From JAVBUZ01 sp031554725 (lineage in GTDB: Bacteria > Bacillota > Clostridia > Lachnospirales > Lachnospiraceae), in the NCBI GenBank assembly GCA_031554725.1, contig JAVBUZ010000105.1:1-9378 (forward strand): a stretch of 9,378 nt of DNA. Direction: 5' to 3'. Positions 1 through 7,577 of this stretch are shown piece by piece. The number at the start of each line of letters is the position of its first letter. The stretch's first letter is position 1. Below the pieces are notes generated by a model that saw only the letters and a list, made by a program, of their open reading frames with translations, was not told the DNA's origin and did not search any database. Made by a program: the position numbers and the translations under genes.

Positions 1-1037
1 GCATCTATCATTCCTTGATCTTCGCTGACAGGAATAAATGCTCCACTAAGTCCTCCTACGTAAGAGGACGCCATAACGCCACCTTTTTTTACTTGATCAT
101 TTAAAAGTGCAAGTGCCGCTGTTGTTCCTGGTGCACCCGCGTATTCTAAGCCTATTTCACATAAGATATCCGCTACGCTATCGCCAATCGCTGGAGTTGG
201 TGCCAACGATAAATCTACAATACCAAATGGTACATTCAGCATTTTTGATGCTTCTTGAGCTACTAACTGTCCTACTCTAGTTACTTTAAACGCTGTTTTC
301 TTTATGGTTTCACAAAGAACCTCAAAATTCTCGCCTCTTACTTTTTCAAGAGCTCTCTTAACTACACCAGGACCACTTACACCAACGTTGATGATCTTAT
401 CCGCTTCAGTTACACCATGGAAAGCACCTGCCATAAACGGGTTATCATCTGGAGCATTACAAAACACTACTAGCTTTGCACAACCTAAAGAATCAACTTC
501 TTTGGTATATTCTGCCGCCTGTAAAATAATTTCACCCATAAGCTTTACAGCATCCATGTTAATTCCTGTTTTTGTAGAGCCTACATTGACAGAGCTACAA
601 ACACGTTCTGTTGTAGAAAGTGCTAAAGGAATCGAACGAATCAAAAGCTCATCTGCTGGAGTCATTCCCTTAGAAACTAAGGCAGAATAACCGCCAATGA
701 AGTTTACTCCTACTTTATGCGCTACTTCATCTAATGTTTTTGCAATTTCAGCAAAATCTTCTATGGTTTTACATGCAGCTCCACCAATTAATGCAATTGG
801 AGTAACTGAAATTCTTTTATTAACAATCGGAATACCAAATTCTCTGGAAATCTCTTCTCCTGTTTTTACCAAGTCCTTTGCCGCATCATATATCTTGTTA
901 TAAATCTTTTCTTTTAATGTATTTAAATCTGAATCAATGCAATCTAACAAACTAATACCCATGGTTATGGTACGCACGTCCAGATTTTCTTCCTCTATCA
1001 TTTTATTTGTTTCTGTAACTTCATATATATTAATCAT
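1..1037 (-). CDS. UPF0210 / DUF711 (PFL-like) family protein, C-terminus cut by window edge
   Basis: This is the N-terminal 345 residues of a UPF0210 (DUF711) family protein; the family is about 450 residues, so roughly the last 100 lie beyond the left edge. The frame is open from ATG at 1037 to position 1 with no stop. Family-typical stretches are visible on translation: GGAACKTIEDF, NFIGGYSALVSKGMT, CSSVNVGSTKTGINMDA, CNAPDDNPFMAGAFHG, GVSGPGVV, DLSLAPTPAIGDSVADIL and GAPGTTAALALLNDQVKKGG. An AAGGAG site with a 7-nt spacer (1038-1050) supports the start. Members are structurally related to the pyruvate formate-lyase / ribonucleotide reductase barrel, but no reaction is established to my knowledge. 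The gene follows the ACT-domain gene by 23 nt, the usual pairing for this family, so the two are probably cotranscribed and act together. Family assignment is strong; function is unknown. Confidence 0.9.
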   Translation of the reverse strand, partial: MINIYEVTETNKMIEEENLDVRTITMGISLLDCIDSDLNTLKEKIYNKIYDAAKDLVKTGEEISREFGIPIVNKRISVTPIALIGGAACKTIEDFAEIAKTLDEVAHKVGVNFIGGYSALVSKGMTPADELLIRSIPLALSTTERVCSSVNVGSTKTGINMDAVKLMGEIILQAAEYTKEVDSLGCAKLVVFCNAPDDNPFMAGAFHGVTEADKIINVGVSGPGVVKRALEKVRGENFEVLCETIKKTAFKVTRVGQLVAQEASKMLNVPFGIVDLSLAPTPAIGDSVADILCEIGLEYAGAPGTTAALALLNDQVKKGGVMASSYVGGLSGAFIPVSEDQGMID

Positions 1038-1060
1038 GACATTTCTCCTTAGATTTTGGC

Positions 1061-1333
1061 TTAGATTCTGTGCATTTTATCAAAAATTTCTTCTTTTTGA
1101 CATTTAATAACTACACCAATTTCCTCTCCTAGCGCTTCTAACTCATCCGCCATATCACCATGCTGTTTAGACATATGATTGGTATCTACTACCATCATCA
1201 TCGTAAAATAATCCTGTACGATGGTTTGAGAAATATCTAAAATATTAATGCTGTTCTCCGCTAAATATGTACAAACCTTTGCGATAATGCCTACGGTATC
1301 TTTACCTACTACTGTAATAATTGTCTTTTTCAT
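1061..1333 (-). CDS. ACT domain-containing protein (UPF0237 family)
   Basis: This 90-residue protein is essentially a single ACT domain. The N-terminal beta strand and glycine turn (TIITVVGKDTVGIIAKV, residues 4-20) are followed by the helix CTYLAENSINILDISQT, a second strand rich in methionine (FTMMMVVD, 43-50) and a second helix (HGDMADELEALGEEIG). ACT domains bind small ligands, often amino acids, and regulate partner enzymes; this one is free-standing, as in the UPF0237 family. It lies directly upstream of the UPF0210 gene, an arrangement seen in many Firmicutes, and may be its regulatory partner (inference). Translation starts at ATG 1333 with an AAAGG-type site about 9 nt upstream. It has its own promoter at 1387-1414, separating its expression from the walJ operon. 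The ligand cannot be read from sequence. Confidence 0.92.
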   Translation of the reverse strand: MKKTIITVVGKDTVGIIAKVCTYLAENSINILDISQTIVQDYFTMMMVVDTNHMSKQHGDMADELEALGEEIGVVIKCQKEEIFDKMHRI

Positions 1334-1386
1334 TATGCTCTAACCTTTCTACTTCACTTTTTCATTCTCCAAATCAGTTGTTTACC

Positions 1387-1414
1387 ATTATACCCTCTTA
1401 AATGGATTTTGCAA
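1387..1414 (-). promoter_or_regulatory. Sigma-A type promoter for the ACT-UPF0210 pair
   Basis: Read on the minus strand, TTGCAA (1409-1414) and a perfect TATAAT (1387-1392) are separated by 16 bp, a good match to the housekeeping consensus TTGACA-N17-TATAAT. The -35 box sits only 5 bp beyond the walJ stop codon. Transcription would start near 1380, giving an untranslated leader of about 45 nt before the ACT start codon. No terminator is visible between walJ and this promoter, so read-through from the upstream operon could add to expression. Confidence 0.72.
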
Positions 1415-1419
1415 GAAAT

Positions 1420-2217
1420 TTACACAGCAATTACTGCTGAAGGTTCACTTCTTTCGGCAACCATTAGTCTAAAGTCCTCTGCTCTATATGGACAATCTCC
1501 CATGGTAATTTCCATTCTTACTGCTTCATATGCAAGCTCAGGCATATTATTTTCTTTGCTTAAATGCCCTAATACAATGGTCTCTAGATTATCATGTAAA
1601 ATTCGATTTAAAAGCCTACCTGAATTTTCATTGGATAAATGCCCCCTATCTCCCAGAACCCTTTGCTTCAAATAATAAGGATATGGCCCTACTTGAAGCA
1701 TATTCACATCATGATTGGCTTCTAATAATAAAGCATTGACTCCCTTTAGACATTCCACCGTATAATCATTGTACACGCCTAAGTCCGTACAAATGGCAAC
1801 CTTCTTCTTACCATAACCGATTCGATATGCCACCGGCTCTGCTGAATCATGGGATATTCTCATCGGATTCACTGTTAAATCTTTAATAATTATCTTACTG
1901 TCTGCCTCAATTTCATTAAATAGCTCCGCATCTGGCGCATTTTTTCCACCACCTTTTAAAATTGCTTTTATGGTTCCTCTGGTGGCAAATATGGGAATGT
2001 TATATTTTCTAGAAAGTACCCCTAATCCACTAATATGATCGGAATGTTCGTGAGTAATTAATATCCCATCAATATCTCTTCCTGTTAGCTCTAAACTATT
2101 TAATCCTGCCTCTACTCTTTTGCCACTTATTCCTGTATCCACCAACAAATGAGTTGCCCCGGACCCTACATAAATACAGTTTCCACTACTTCCGCTGGCA
2201 ATACTGCATAATCTCAT
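1420..2217 (-). CDS. walJ: WalJ/YycJ-type metallo-beta-lactamase-fold hydrolase
   Basis: This 265-residue protein has the metallo-beta-lactamase fold of the WalJ/YycJ/VicX family at normal family length. The N-terminus MRLCSIASGSSGNCIYVG is diagnostic. The metal-binding motif THEHSDH is at residues 55-61, with further likely ligands at H123 (HDSAEP), D145 (CTDLG), the EANHD motif (166-170), H193 (GHLSNE) and H218 (LGHLSKENN). Characterised relatives are dinuclear-metal hydrolases/exonucleases; in Bacillus and streptococci the gene sits with the WalRK (VicRK) cell-wall regulators and affects wall or DNA metabolism. Here it is instead the last gene of the polA-coaE-ftsA-like operon, and no WalRK genes are in view. 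The start at ATG 2217 has an AAGGAG site (2227-2232) with a 9-nt spacer. That site overlaps the stop codon of the preceding gene, so translation is probably coupled. Confidence 0.93.
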   Translation of the reverse strand: MRLCSIASGSSGNCIYVGSGATHLLVDTGISGKRVEAGLNSLELTGRDIDGILITHEHSDHISGLGVLSRKYNIPIFATRGTIKAILKGGGKNAPDAELFNEIEADSKIIIKDLTVNPMRISHDSAEPVAYRIGYGKKKVAICTDLGVYNDYTVECLKGVNALLLEANHDVNMLQVGPYPYYLKQRVLGDRGHLSNENSGRLLNRILHDNLETIVLGHLSKENNMPELAYEAVRMEITMGDCPYRAEDFRLMVAERSEPSAVIAV

Positions 2218-2231
2218 TTCTCTTTACTCCT

Positions 2232-4298
2232 TCACTCGGTTCGCCAATAGATGTCTATTACGTCGCCATTTTTTATTTCTTTCATATATTCTGCTTGCTC
2301 GCCATTTAAATTGGTTACAATACCAATCCCCTGAGGCTTACTTAAATCAAACTCAATATAGTCAAATACATCAACAAACACATATGAGGATTTACCTTGT
2401 AATGCTATCGGCTTGTTATTGACAATTACCATAACAGAGCTGTTTTCTTGTGCATGGTTTTCTACTATTGGAGCCTCCTCCAATTTTTCTGAGGGTTTTT
2501 CTTCCATTTGTGGTTCTTCAATTATTATAGCTACTTCTTCTACGTCGAAATGTAGCTCTTCCAGTGTCCAAATCACATTAAAGTTTTCGTATACTGGCGT
2601 ATCCTTGTCTGCACGTTTATTATTAACGTAAATATAATAGTTCGGGTTTAATTGCACATCCATAAATTCCACAATCTGCTTAACGGTATAAAAGTCTAGC
2701 ATCTTTATGGCATCCCCATTTTGGATTTCATAATATCCCGACTTTAATTCTCCATTTACAGATGCAAACTTAGGTAAGCTTACCTTTTTATCATTCACAA
2801 TAACCTGTAGGCTATCTTGAAATTCTGGTAACTGAGATAGCATTTGCTTAGCTGCCTCTCCTACTGTGGAAGGAGTTACTACAATTACATCGTTAGAACG
2901 CACCTTGGTATGTATATCCGCTGGTTGGCCGTTTACTGTAATACTTGCTGTCTCGCCAGGAAGTCCACGGGTTATTCTAGATTTACCATTCACCATGTAA
3001 TTTAGCTCTGGCCCTCTTTTTGGGAAAAGTCCATCATTGGGAAATTCTGCCTGCATAGCAGCATCAATCACAGCTAACTTACCATTGTCATATACTTTTA
3101 TTCTTTCCTCATTAAAGGTAACGAAGATAAAATTATTGCTTTGCTCATAAAAGCTTAGGCAAATACCTACCGGAGTTACTAACAGCGAATCCTTTTGCAC
3201 TTCCTCTAAAAAGTCAATCTTGCTCATAACCTCTTCACCACGAACTGCAACCCTTTCCTTTACAATTCCTAGCTCTTCGGCAAGCATATCGGTGTACCCA
3301 GGTATCTTTCCACCACCACCTACAACGAATACTGCGCTGACAGATTTATCTCCATTTAGCTCACGAATACATTCTGCTACTGGCTTGGTCATCGCTGTAA
3401 CGGTTTTCTTTAATAATTCCAACGCTTCTTTACTGGTTATTGTCTGAGGTAGTCCCATGATATCTTTGTACTCAATAACTTCATTTATTCCTATTTCACG
3501 TTTAATCTGATCTGCTGTCACAAAATCGACCAAGCAATGCTGTGCCAATATTTCCGTTAAGCTATCACCCGCTATCGGTATCATTCCATAGGCAATAATA
3601 GATCCCTCTCTCGTTATTGAAATATCTGAGGTTCCAGCACCCACATCTACAAGGGCAATATTTAACATACGATACATTTCTGGTATCGCTACTTGAATCG
3701 CCGCAATCGGCTCCAGTGTAAGGTTGGCGACATGTAAATCAGCTGTTTCTACCGCTTTATAAAGACCATCAACTACATCATCTGGTAGGAAAGTAACAAT
3801 ATATTCACCACCAATGCATTTTGCCTTATGTCCTTCTAAGTTCCCCATTGGATAATGATTCAAATAATAACGAATTACAGAATAGCCTACGCAATAAAAC
3901 TTCATATCCGAATCATTGCTTTTCATAAATTCTTCATAGGCTTTTTCCACACCAAGGGCGCTAAGCGCATAGATATCCTCCTCGGTTACTTCTCTTTCCG
4001 AGGAAAATTCCTGTTCCACTTGAGCCGTTACTGTACGCAGAACACGCCCCGCCGCCGCAATACAGACATCATTAAGAGGTGCTTCAATCGCCTCCTCTAA
4101 TTCCCGTCTTACTGCCGCTATGGTAGCTCCTACTTTTCCAATGTCATGAATCTGTCCATCCATCATAGCTCTTGTTTCGTGCTCTTTTACCCTCTGAGCA
4201 AGAACTACAAAGCGGTCGCCCTCCTTATAGCCAACAGTTCCTACAATGCTTCTGGTTCCAATATCCAGACCAAATACTAACTTTTCCTGATTATTCAT
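2232..4298 (-). CDS. Extended FtsA/PilM-like actin-fold ATPase with C-terminal beta-grasp-like modules
   Basis: I chose ATG 4298 (688 aa), which overlaps the coaE stop as TAATG. An in-frame GTG at 4310 would add four residues (692 aa, the numbering used here). Residues ~12-390 are an FtsA/actin-type ATPase core: phosphate-1 GLDIGTRS (14-21), phosphate-2 ALVDVGAGTSD (219-229) and adenosine motif VVGGGGKIPGY (329-339). The region at ~86-195 fits the place of the FtsA-specific 1C subdomain. Canonical FtsA is ~410-430 aa and ends in an amphipathic membrane helix; this protein continues for ~300 residues and ends in DVIDIYWRTE with no such helix. The extension repeats a VN(G/N/D)(K/Q) strand-turn several times (VNGQPA 459, VNDKKV 505, VNNKRA 562, VNNKPI 630) and ends in ThiS/TGS-like 'KNGDVIDIYW' (680-689). 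An acidic Glu/Pro linker (586-625) precedes the last module. Database labels for such proteins are usually 'FtsA', but a true division role is unproven. Its place between coaE and walJ suggests cotranscription. Confidence 0.85.
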   Translation of the reverse strand: MNNQEKLVFGLDIGTRSIVGTVGYKEGDRFVVLAQRVKEHETRAMMDGQIHDIGKVGATIAAVRRELEEAIEAPLNDVCIAAAGRVLRTVTAQVEQEFSSEREVTEEDIYALSALGVEKAYEEFMKSNDSDMKFYCVGYSVIRYYLNHYPMGNLEGHKAKCIGGEYIVTFLPDDVVDGLYKAVETADLHVANLTLEPIAAIQVAIPEMYRMLNIALVDVGAGTSDISITREGSIIAYGMIPIAGDSLTEILAQHCLVDFVTADQIKREIGINEVIEYKDIMGLPQTITSKEALELLKKTVTAMTKPVAECIRELNGDKSVSAVFVVGGGGKIPGYTDMLAEELGIVKERVAVRGEEVMSKIDFLEEVQKDSLLVTPVGICLSFYEQSNNFIFVTFNEERIKVYDNGKLAVIDAAMQAEFPNDGLFPKRGPELNYMVNGKSRITRGLPGETASITVNGQPADIHTKVRSNDVIVVTPSTVGEAAKQMLSQLPEFQDSLQVIVNDKKVSLPKFASVNGELKSGYYEIQNGDAIKMLDFYTVKQIVEFMDVQLNPNYYIYVNNKRADKDTPVYENFNVIWTLEELHFDVEEVAIIIEEPQMEEKPSEKLEEAPIVENHAQENSSVMVIVNNKPIALQGKSSYVFVDVFDYIEFDLSKPQGIGIVTNLNGEQAEYMKEIKNGDVIDIYWRTE

Positions 4299-4921
4299 TA
4301 CTCTTGCCACGTATATGCCCCCAGTCTCTCATTTATCTGCCTGTACGCGTTTTCTAACGTAGTGCTATTATCTATAACAAAATCACTCTCTTGTCTAAAA
4401 TTTTCTTCTGATAATTGCTTTGCCATAATTTCTGAAACCTTCTGTTTTGTGTATCCTCTGCTTTCTATAAGGCGTCTTTCTCTTACCGTGGTAGAAGCAT
4501 GGATATACCATAACTCGTCAACAATGCCTTTATAGCCTGCTTCAATTAGAAGCGCCGCTTCAATAAAAACCAGCTCCACGTCCTCTTTTTCTTTTGCCTT
4601 TTCAATAGCATCCACGAGATAATCCTTTACTGCTGGATGAATGATTTCATTTACCTTCTTAAGTAAGTTGGCATCCATAAATATTTTAGCCGCCATCAGA
4701 TTTCTGTCAATACTTCCATCCGCCTTTAAGACGTCTTGCCCTAAAACCTTTATCAGCTTGTTATAGCAAGGTTGTCCTGGCTCTTTTACAAAATGCGCCA
4801 CTTCATCTGCCATATAGACTTCGCACTTATAGTGCTGCTTCATATAATCTAAAATTTCTGATTTTCCTGCACCAATTCCACCTGTAATTCCTATCAGGCA
4901 TATTTCTCTATTTTGCTTCAT
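4298..4921 (-). CDS. coaE: Dephospho-CoA kinase
   Basis: CoaE catalyses the last step of coenzyme A synthesis, phosphorylating the 3'-hydroxyl of dephospho-CoA with ATP in the cytosol. The 207-residue length is typical. The P-loop GGIGAGKS is at residues 14-21 in the family context GITGGIGAGKSEI. ADE (38-40) gives the substrate-side aspartate D39, IDRNLMAAKIF (71-81) and INEIIHP-type sequence NEIIHPAV (91-98) are typical, and the segment EAALLIEAG (121-129) replaces the more common PLLFE motif. The lid arginines lie in VRERRLIESRG (146-156), and DFVIDN (180-185) is the conserved C-terminal element. The ATG at 4921 lies inside the end of polA (14-nt overlap) with GGAG and a 9-nt spacer, and the TAA stop overlaps the next ATG by one base. 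Expression is therefore tied to both neighbours. The polA-coaE pairing is common in Firmicutes. Confidence 0.96.
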   Translation of the reverse strand: MKQNREICLIGITGGIGAGKSEILDYMKQHYKCEVYMADEVAHFVKEPGQPCYNKLIKVLGQDVLKADGSIDRNLMAAKIFMDANLLKKVNEIIHPAVKDYLVDAIEKAKEKEDVELVFIEAALLIEAGYKGIVDELWYIHASTTVRERRLIESRGYTKQKVSEIMAKQLSEENFRQESDFVIDNSTTLENAYRQINERLGAYTWQE

Positions 4922-7547
4922 ACCAGTTTTCTCCCGTATGCAAATCCACCTCTAAGGTAACTGCTAAATCAGAAGCGGATATCATATTCTGCGCAAGGAT
5001 TTCCTTCACCTTGGCTTCTTCCTCTTTTACGGTTTCAATTAATAATTCATCATGTACCTGCAAAATCAGTTTGGAGGCTAGGCCTTCTTCTCTAAGAGCC
5101 TTCCAAACCTTTATCATTGCTATTTTCATAATATCAGCAGCGGTTCCTTGAATTGGAGAGTTCATAGCAATTCTTTCGCCAAAGGAGCGTTGCATAAAAT
5201 TACTAGAAGTTAATTCTGGGATTGGTCTTTTTCTTCCATATAAGGTAGTTACAAAGCCATCTTTTTTTGCCTGCTCTACTGTTACATCCAAGAACTCTTT
5301 TACCTTGGGATAAGTTGCAAAATACTGTTCGATATAAGAAGCTGCTTCCTTTTTGCTGATGCTTAAGTCTTGGCTTAGACCAAAGGAACTAATTCCATAA
5401 ACAATACCAAAGTTAACTGCCTTGGCATTTCTTCTTTGTAAATCTGTTACTTCCTCAAATGGTGTGTGAAATACCTTAGACGCGGTAATTTTATGAATAT
5501 CCTCATCCATTCGATAGGCTTCAATCAACTGCTCGTCCTTAGACATATGGGCAAGCACTCGTAGCTCTATTTGTGAATAATCCGCATCCATAAATATAGA
5601 GCCTTCTTTTGGTACAAATACTTTTCTAATCTTTCTTCCCAACTCCATACGTATTGGTATGTTTTGTAGATTGGGCTCTGTAGAGCTAATTCTTCCCGTT
5701 GCAGTTATGGTCTGATTAAAATTACTATGAATTCTATTGTCCTGTCCAATATATGCTGCCAAACCATCTGCATAGGTTGATTTTAGCTTTGCCAATCCTC
5801 TATATTCTAAAATGTCAGAAACTATCGGATAATCTGGCGCAAGCTTTTCTAATACATCTGCCGCTGTGGAGTAGCCACTCTTGGTCTTTTTGCCTCCTGG
5901 TAAATGCATAACCTCGAACAAAACCTCCCCCAGTTGCTTTGGTGAATTAATATTAAAATCCATTCCCGCCACTGAATGAATGCTCTTTTCCAGCTCTTCA
6001 ATTCTACCTACAAGTGCCTTTCCGTATTCCTCTAGTTCTTCTGGGCGAACCATAATACCTTCTTTTTCCATATCAAAAAGCACAAGGGATAAAGGCATTT
6101 CTATTTCCTTCATAAGCTCTAGCATGGATGCTTTTTCAAGCTTTTCTTCTATAACATTCTTTGCCTTCCATGCCACATATGCACCATAGCAAGCATATTC
6201 CACACATTTATCTTTGTTTTCCGCTAATACTTGTTCTGGATTTAGCTTTCCAAACACCTCAGCTTTTCCAGATATCATCAAGCCTAAATGCTCTGAGGCA
6301 ATACTCTCAATATCATAATCATTTTTAAGCGGATTGCAAAGATATGCCCCTATTAAAATATCAAAGTAAGAAGATATATGTTCCCAGCTTAGATATCCAT
6401 AATGATTTTTCATATCAAAAGCTGCTAGCTTACTCTCTTTTGAAAGCATGAAAAGCTTATCTTGCAAGTAGCCTTCCGTTATAAAGCCGCCCACAGGAAC
6501 AAAGGCAAGCTTTTCTTCTGCATATACAATAGATACACCTAAAAAGGAATTGTCCCTTGCTGCCTTAAGTACATAAAAGCCAACTTCTTTGCCAATAGCA
6601 GTTTCAAAAAGCTTATCTACTTCCCCAAGTTCTTCTACCACCACCATATGTGTGCTTAATGTATTTGTCTCTTCTGGAACGCTTTCAAAACGATGTAGCA
6701 TATTTTTAAATTCCAGTTTTTTGCAAAGAGCATAAGCCTCGTTTGTAAAATATCCTTCTGCTTTTGCAGCTTCAAAGGAAAATTCTACCTCGCAGTCAAT
6801 TTTTATGGTAGCAAGTGCCTTACTCAAATCAGCTAATTCTCTATTATTTATCAAAGATTCCTTAATTGCTTTTCCTTTGATTTCTTCTATATGTTCATAT
6901 ATTCCGTCAATACTGCCGTATTCTACCATCAAGCTGGTAGCTGTTTTTTCGCCTACTTTAGGCACTCCTGGAATATTATCTGATGTATCTCCCATAAGAG
7001 CTTTTAATTCGATAAACTGTAGCGGAGTCACCTGATATTTTTCTAATACATCTGCCGCATAGTAATCTTCTATTTCTGTTTTTCCCATTTTGGTTTTGGG
7101 AATTCTAATTTTAATATTCTCTGATGCAATCTGTAGTAAATCTCTATCACCAGAAACGAGAGAAACTTCCATTCCCTTTTCTTCAGCAAGTTTGGCCAAG
7201 GTTCCTAAAATATCATCTGCCTCTAGTCCAGCTTTTTCTACCGTCACGATATTCATGGCATGAAGCATTTCCTTCATAACTGGAACCTGTTGATGTAACT
7301 CCTCTGGCATCGGCTTACGAGTACCCTTGTATTCTTTGTACATTTCATGACGAAAGGTTGGTGCTTTTACATCAAAGGCTACCGCAAGATAACTTGGCTT
7401 TTCTTCTTCTAATATTTTAAATAAGATGTTGAGGAAACCATAAATTGCATTGGTATGGAGACCTAGCGCATTGGTCAAATCCGGTACTCCGTAAAATGCT
7501 CTATTCAAAATACTATAGCCGTCAATTAAAACTAGTTTTTCTTTCAT
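4908..7547 (-). CDS. polA: DNA polymerase I
   Basis: DNA polymerase I fills gaps in repair and replaces RNA primers on the lagging strand. At 879 residues it is full length and has three parts. The 5'-nuclease (about 1-290) has LIDG (D9), AFD (D59), EADD (109-112), SGDRD (132-136) and GDTSDNIPGVPKVG (186-199). The 3'-5' exonuclease-like domain (about 295-470) has lost its catalytic acids. The family-A polymerase (about 480-879) has TATGRISSTEPNLQNIP (615-631), motif A DADYSQIELR (654-663), motif B RRNAKAVNFGIVYG (705-718, with the O-helix Phe at 713) and motif C QVHDE (830-834). The enzyme should therefore polymerise and remove flaps but not proofread, as in Bacillus and Thermus PolA. ATG 7547 is supported by GAGGA with a 5-nt spacer. 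The gene begins 30 nt after the zinc-finger gene and ends 14 nt inside coaE. Confidence 0.98.
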   Translation of the reverse strand: MKEKLVLIDGYSILNRAFYGVPDLTNALGLHTNAIYGFLNILFKILEEEKPSYLAVAFDVKAPTFRHEMYKEYKGTRKPMPEELHQQVPVMKEMLHAMNIVTVEKAGLEADDILGTLAKLAEEKGMEVSLVSGDRDLLQIASENIKIRIPKTKMGKTEIEDYYAADVLEKYQVTPLQFIELKALMGDTSDNIPGVPKVGEKTATSLMVEYGSIDGIYEHIEEIKGKAIKESLINNRELADLSKALATIKIDCEVEFSFEAAKAEGYFTNEAYALCKKLEFKNMLHRFESVPEETNTLSTHMVVVEELGEVDKLFETAIGKEVGFYVLKAARDNSFLGVSIVYAEEKLAFVPVGGFITEGYLQDKLFMLSKESKLAAFDMKNHYGYLSWEHISSYFDILIGAYLCNPLKNDYDIESIASEHLGLMISGKAEVFGKLNPEQVLAENKDKCVEYACYGAYVAWKAKNVIEEKLEKASMLELMKEIEMPLSLVLFDMEKEGIMVRPEELEEYGKALVGRIEELEKSIHSVAGMDFNINSPKQLGEVLFEVMHLPGGKKTKSGYSTAADVLEKLAPDYPIVSDILEYRGLAKLKSTYADGLAAYIGQDNRIHSNFNQTITATGRISSTEPNLQNIPIRMELGRKIRKVFVPKEGSIFMDADYSQIELRVLAHMSKDEQLIEAYRMDEDIHKITASKVFHTPFEEVTDLQRRNAKAVNFGIVYGISSFGLSQDLSISKKEAASYIEQYFATYPKVKEFLDVTVEQAKKDGFVTTLYGRKRPIPELTSSNFMQRSFGERIAMNSPIQGTAADIMKIAMIKVWKALREEGLASKLILQVHDELLIETVKEEEAKVKEILAQNMISASDLAVTLEVDLHTGENWYEAK

Positions 7548-7577
7548 ATCTATCCTCAGTTTCCTGTTATATTTCTT

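Noticed and set aside
304..690. Plus-strand open frame of 128 codons
   Set aside because: It lies antisense inside the UPF0210 coding region, whose minus-strand translation matches the family throughout; the plus-strand product has no recognisable domain.
1409..1675. Plus-strand open frame of 88 codons near the end of walJ
   Set aside because: Antisense shadow of walJ; low-complexity Ser/Leu-rich product without motifs.
4299..4310. GTG start at 4310 for the FtsA-like protein
   Set aside because: The ATG at 4298 forms a TAATG junction with coaE and is a better codon; the GTG start would mean a 13-nt overlap. The upstream GGGGG could act as a weak ribosome-binding site, so this is not fully excluded.
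7559..7577. TATAAC-like -10 box just before polA
   Set aside because: No acceptable -35 box 16-18 bp upstream, and the 30-nt gap fits simple cotranscription with the zinc-finger gene.
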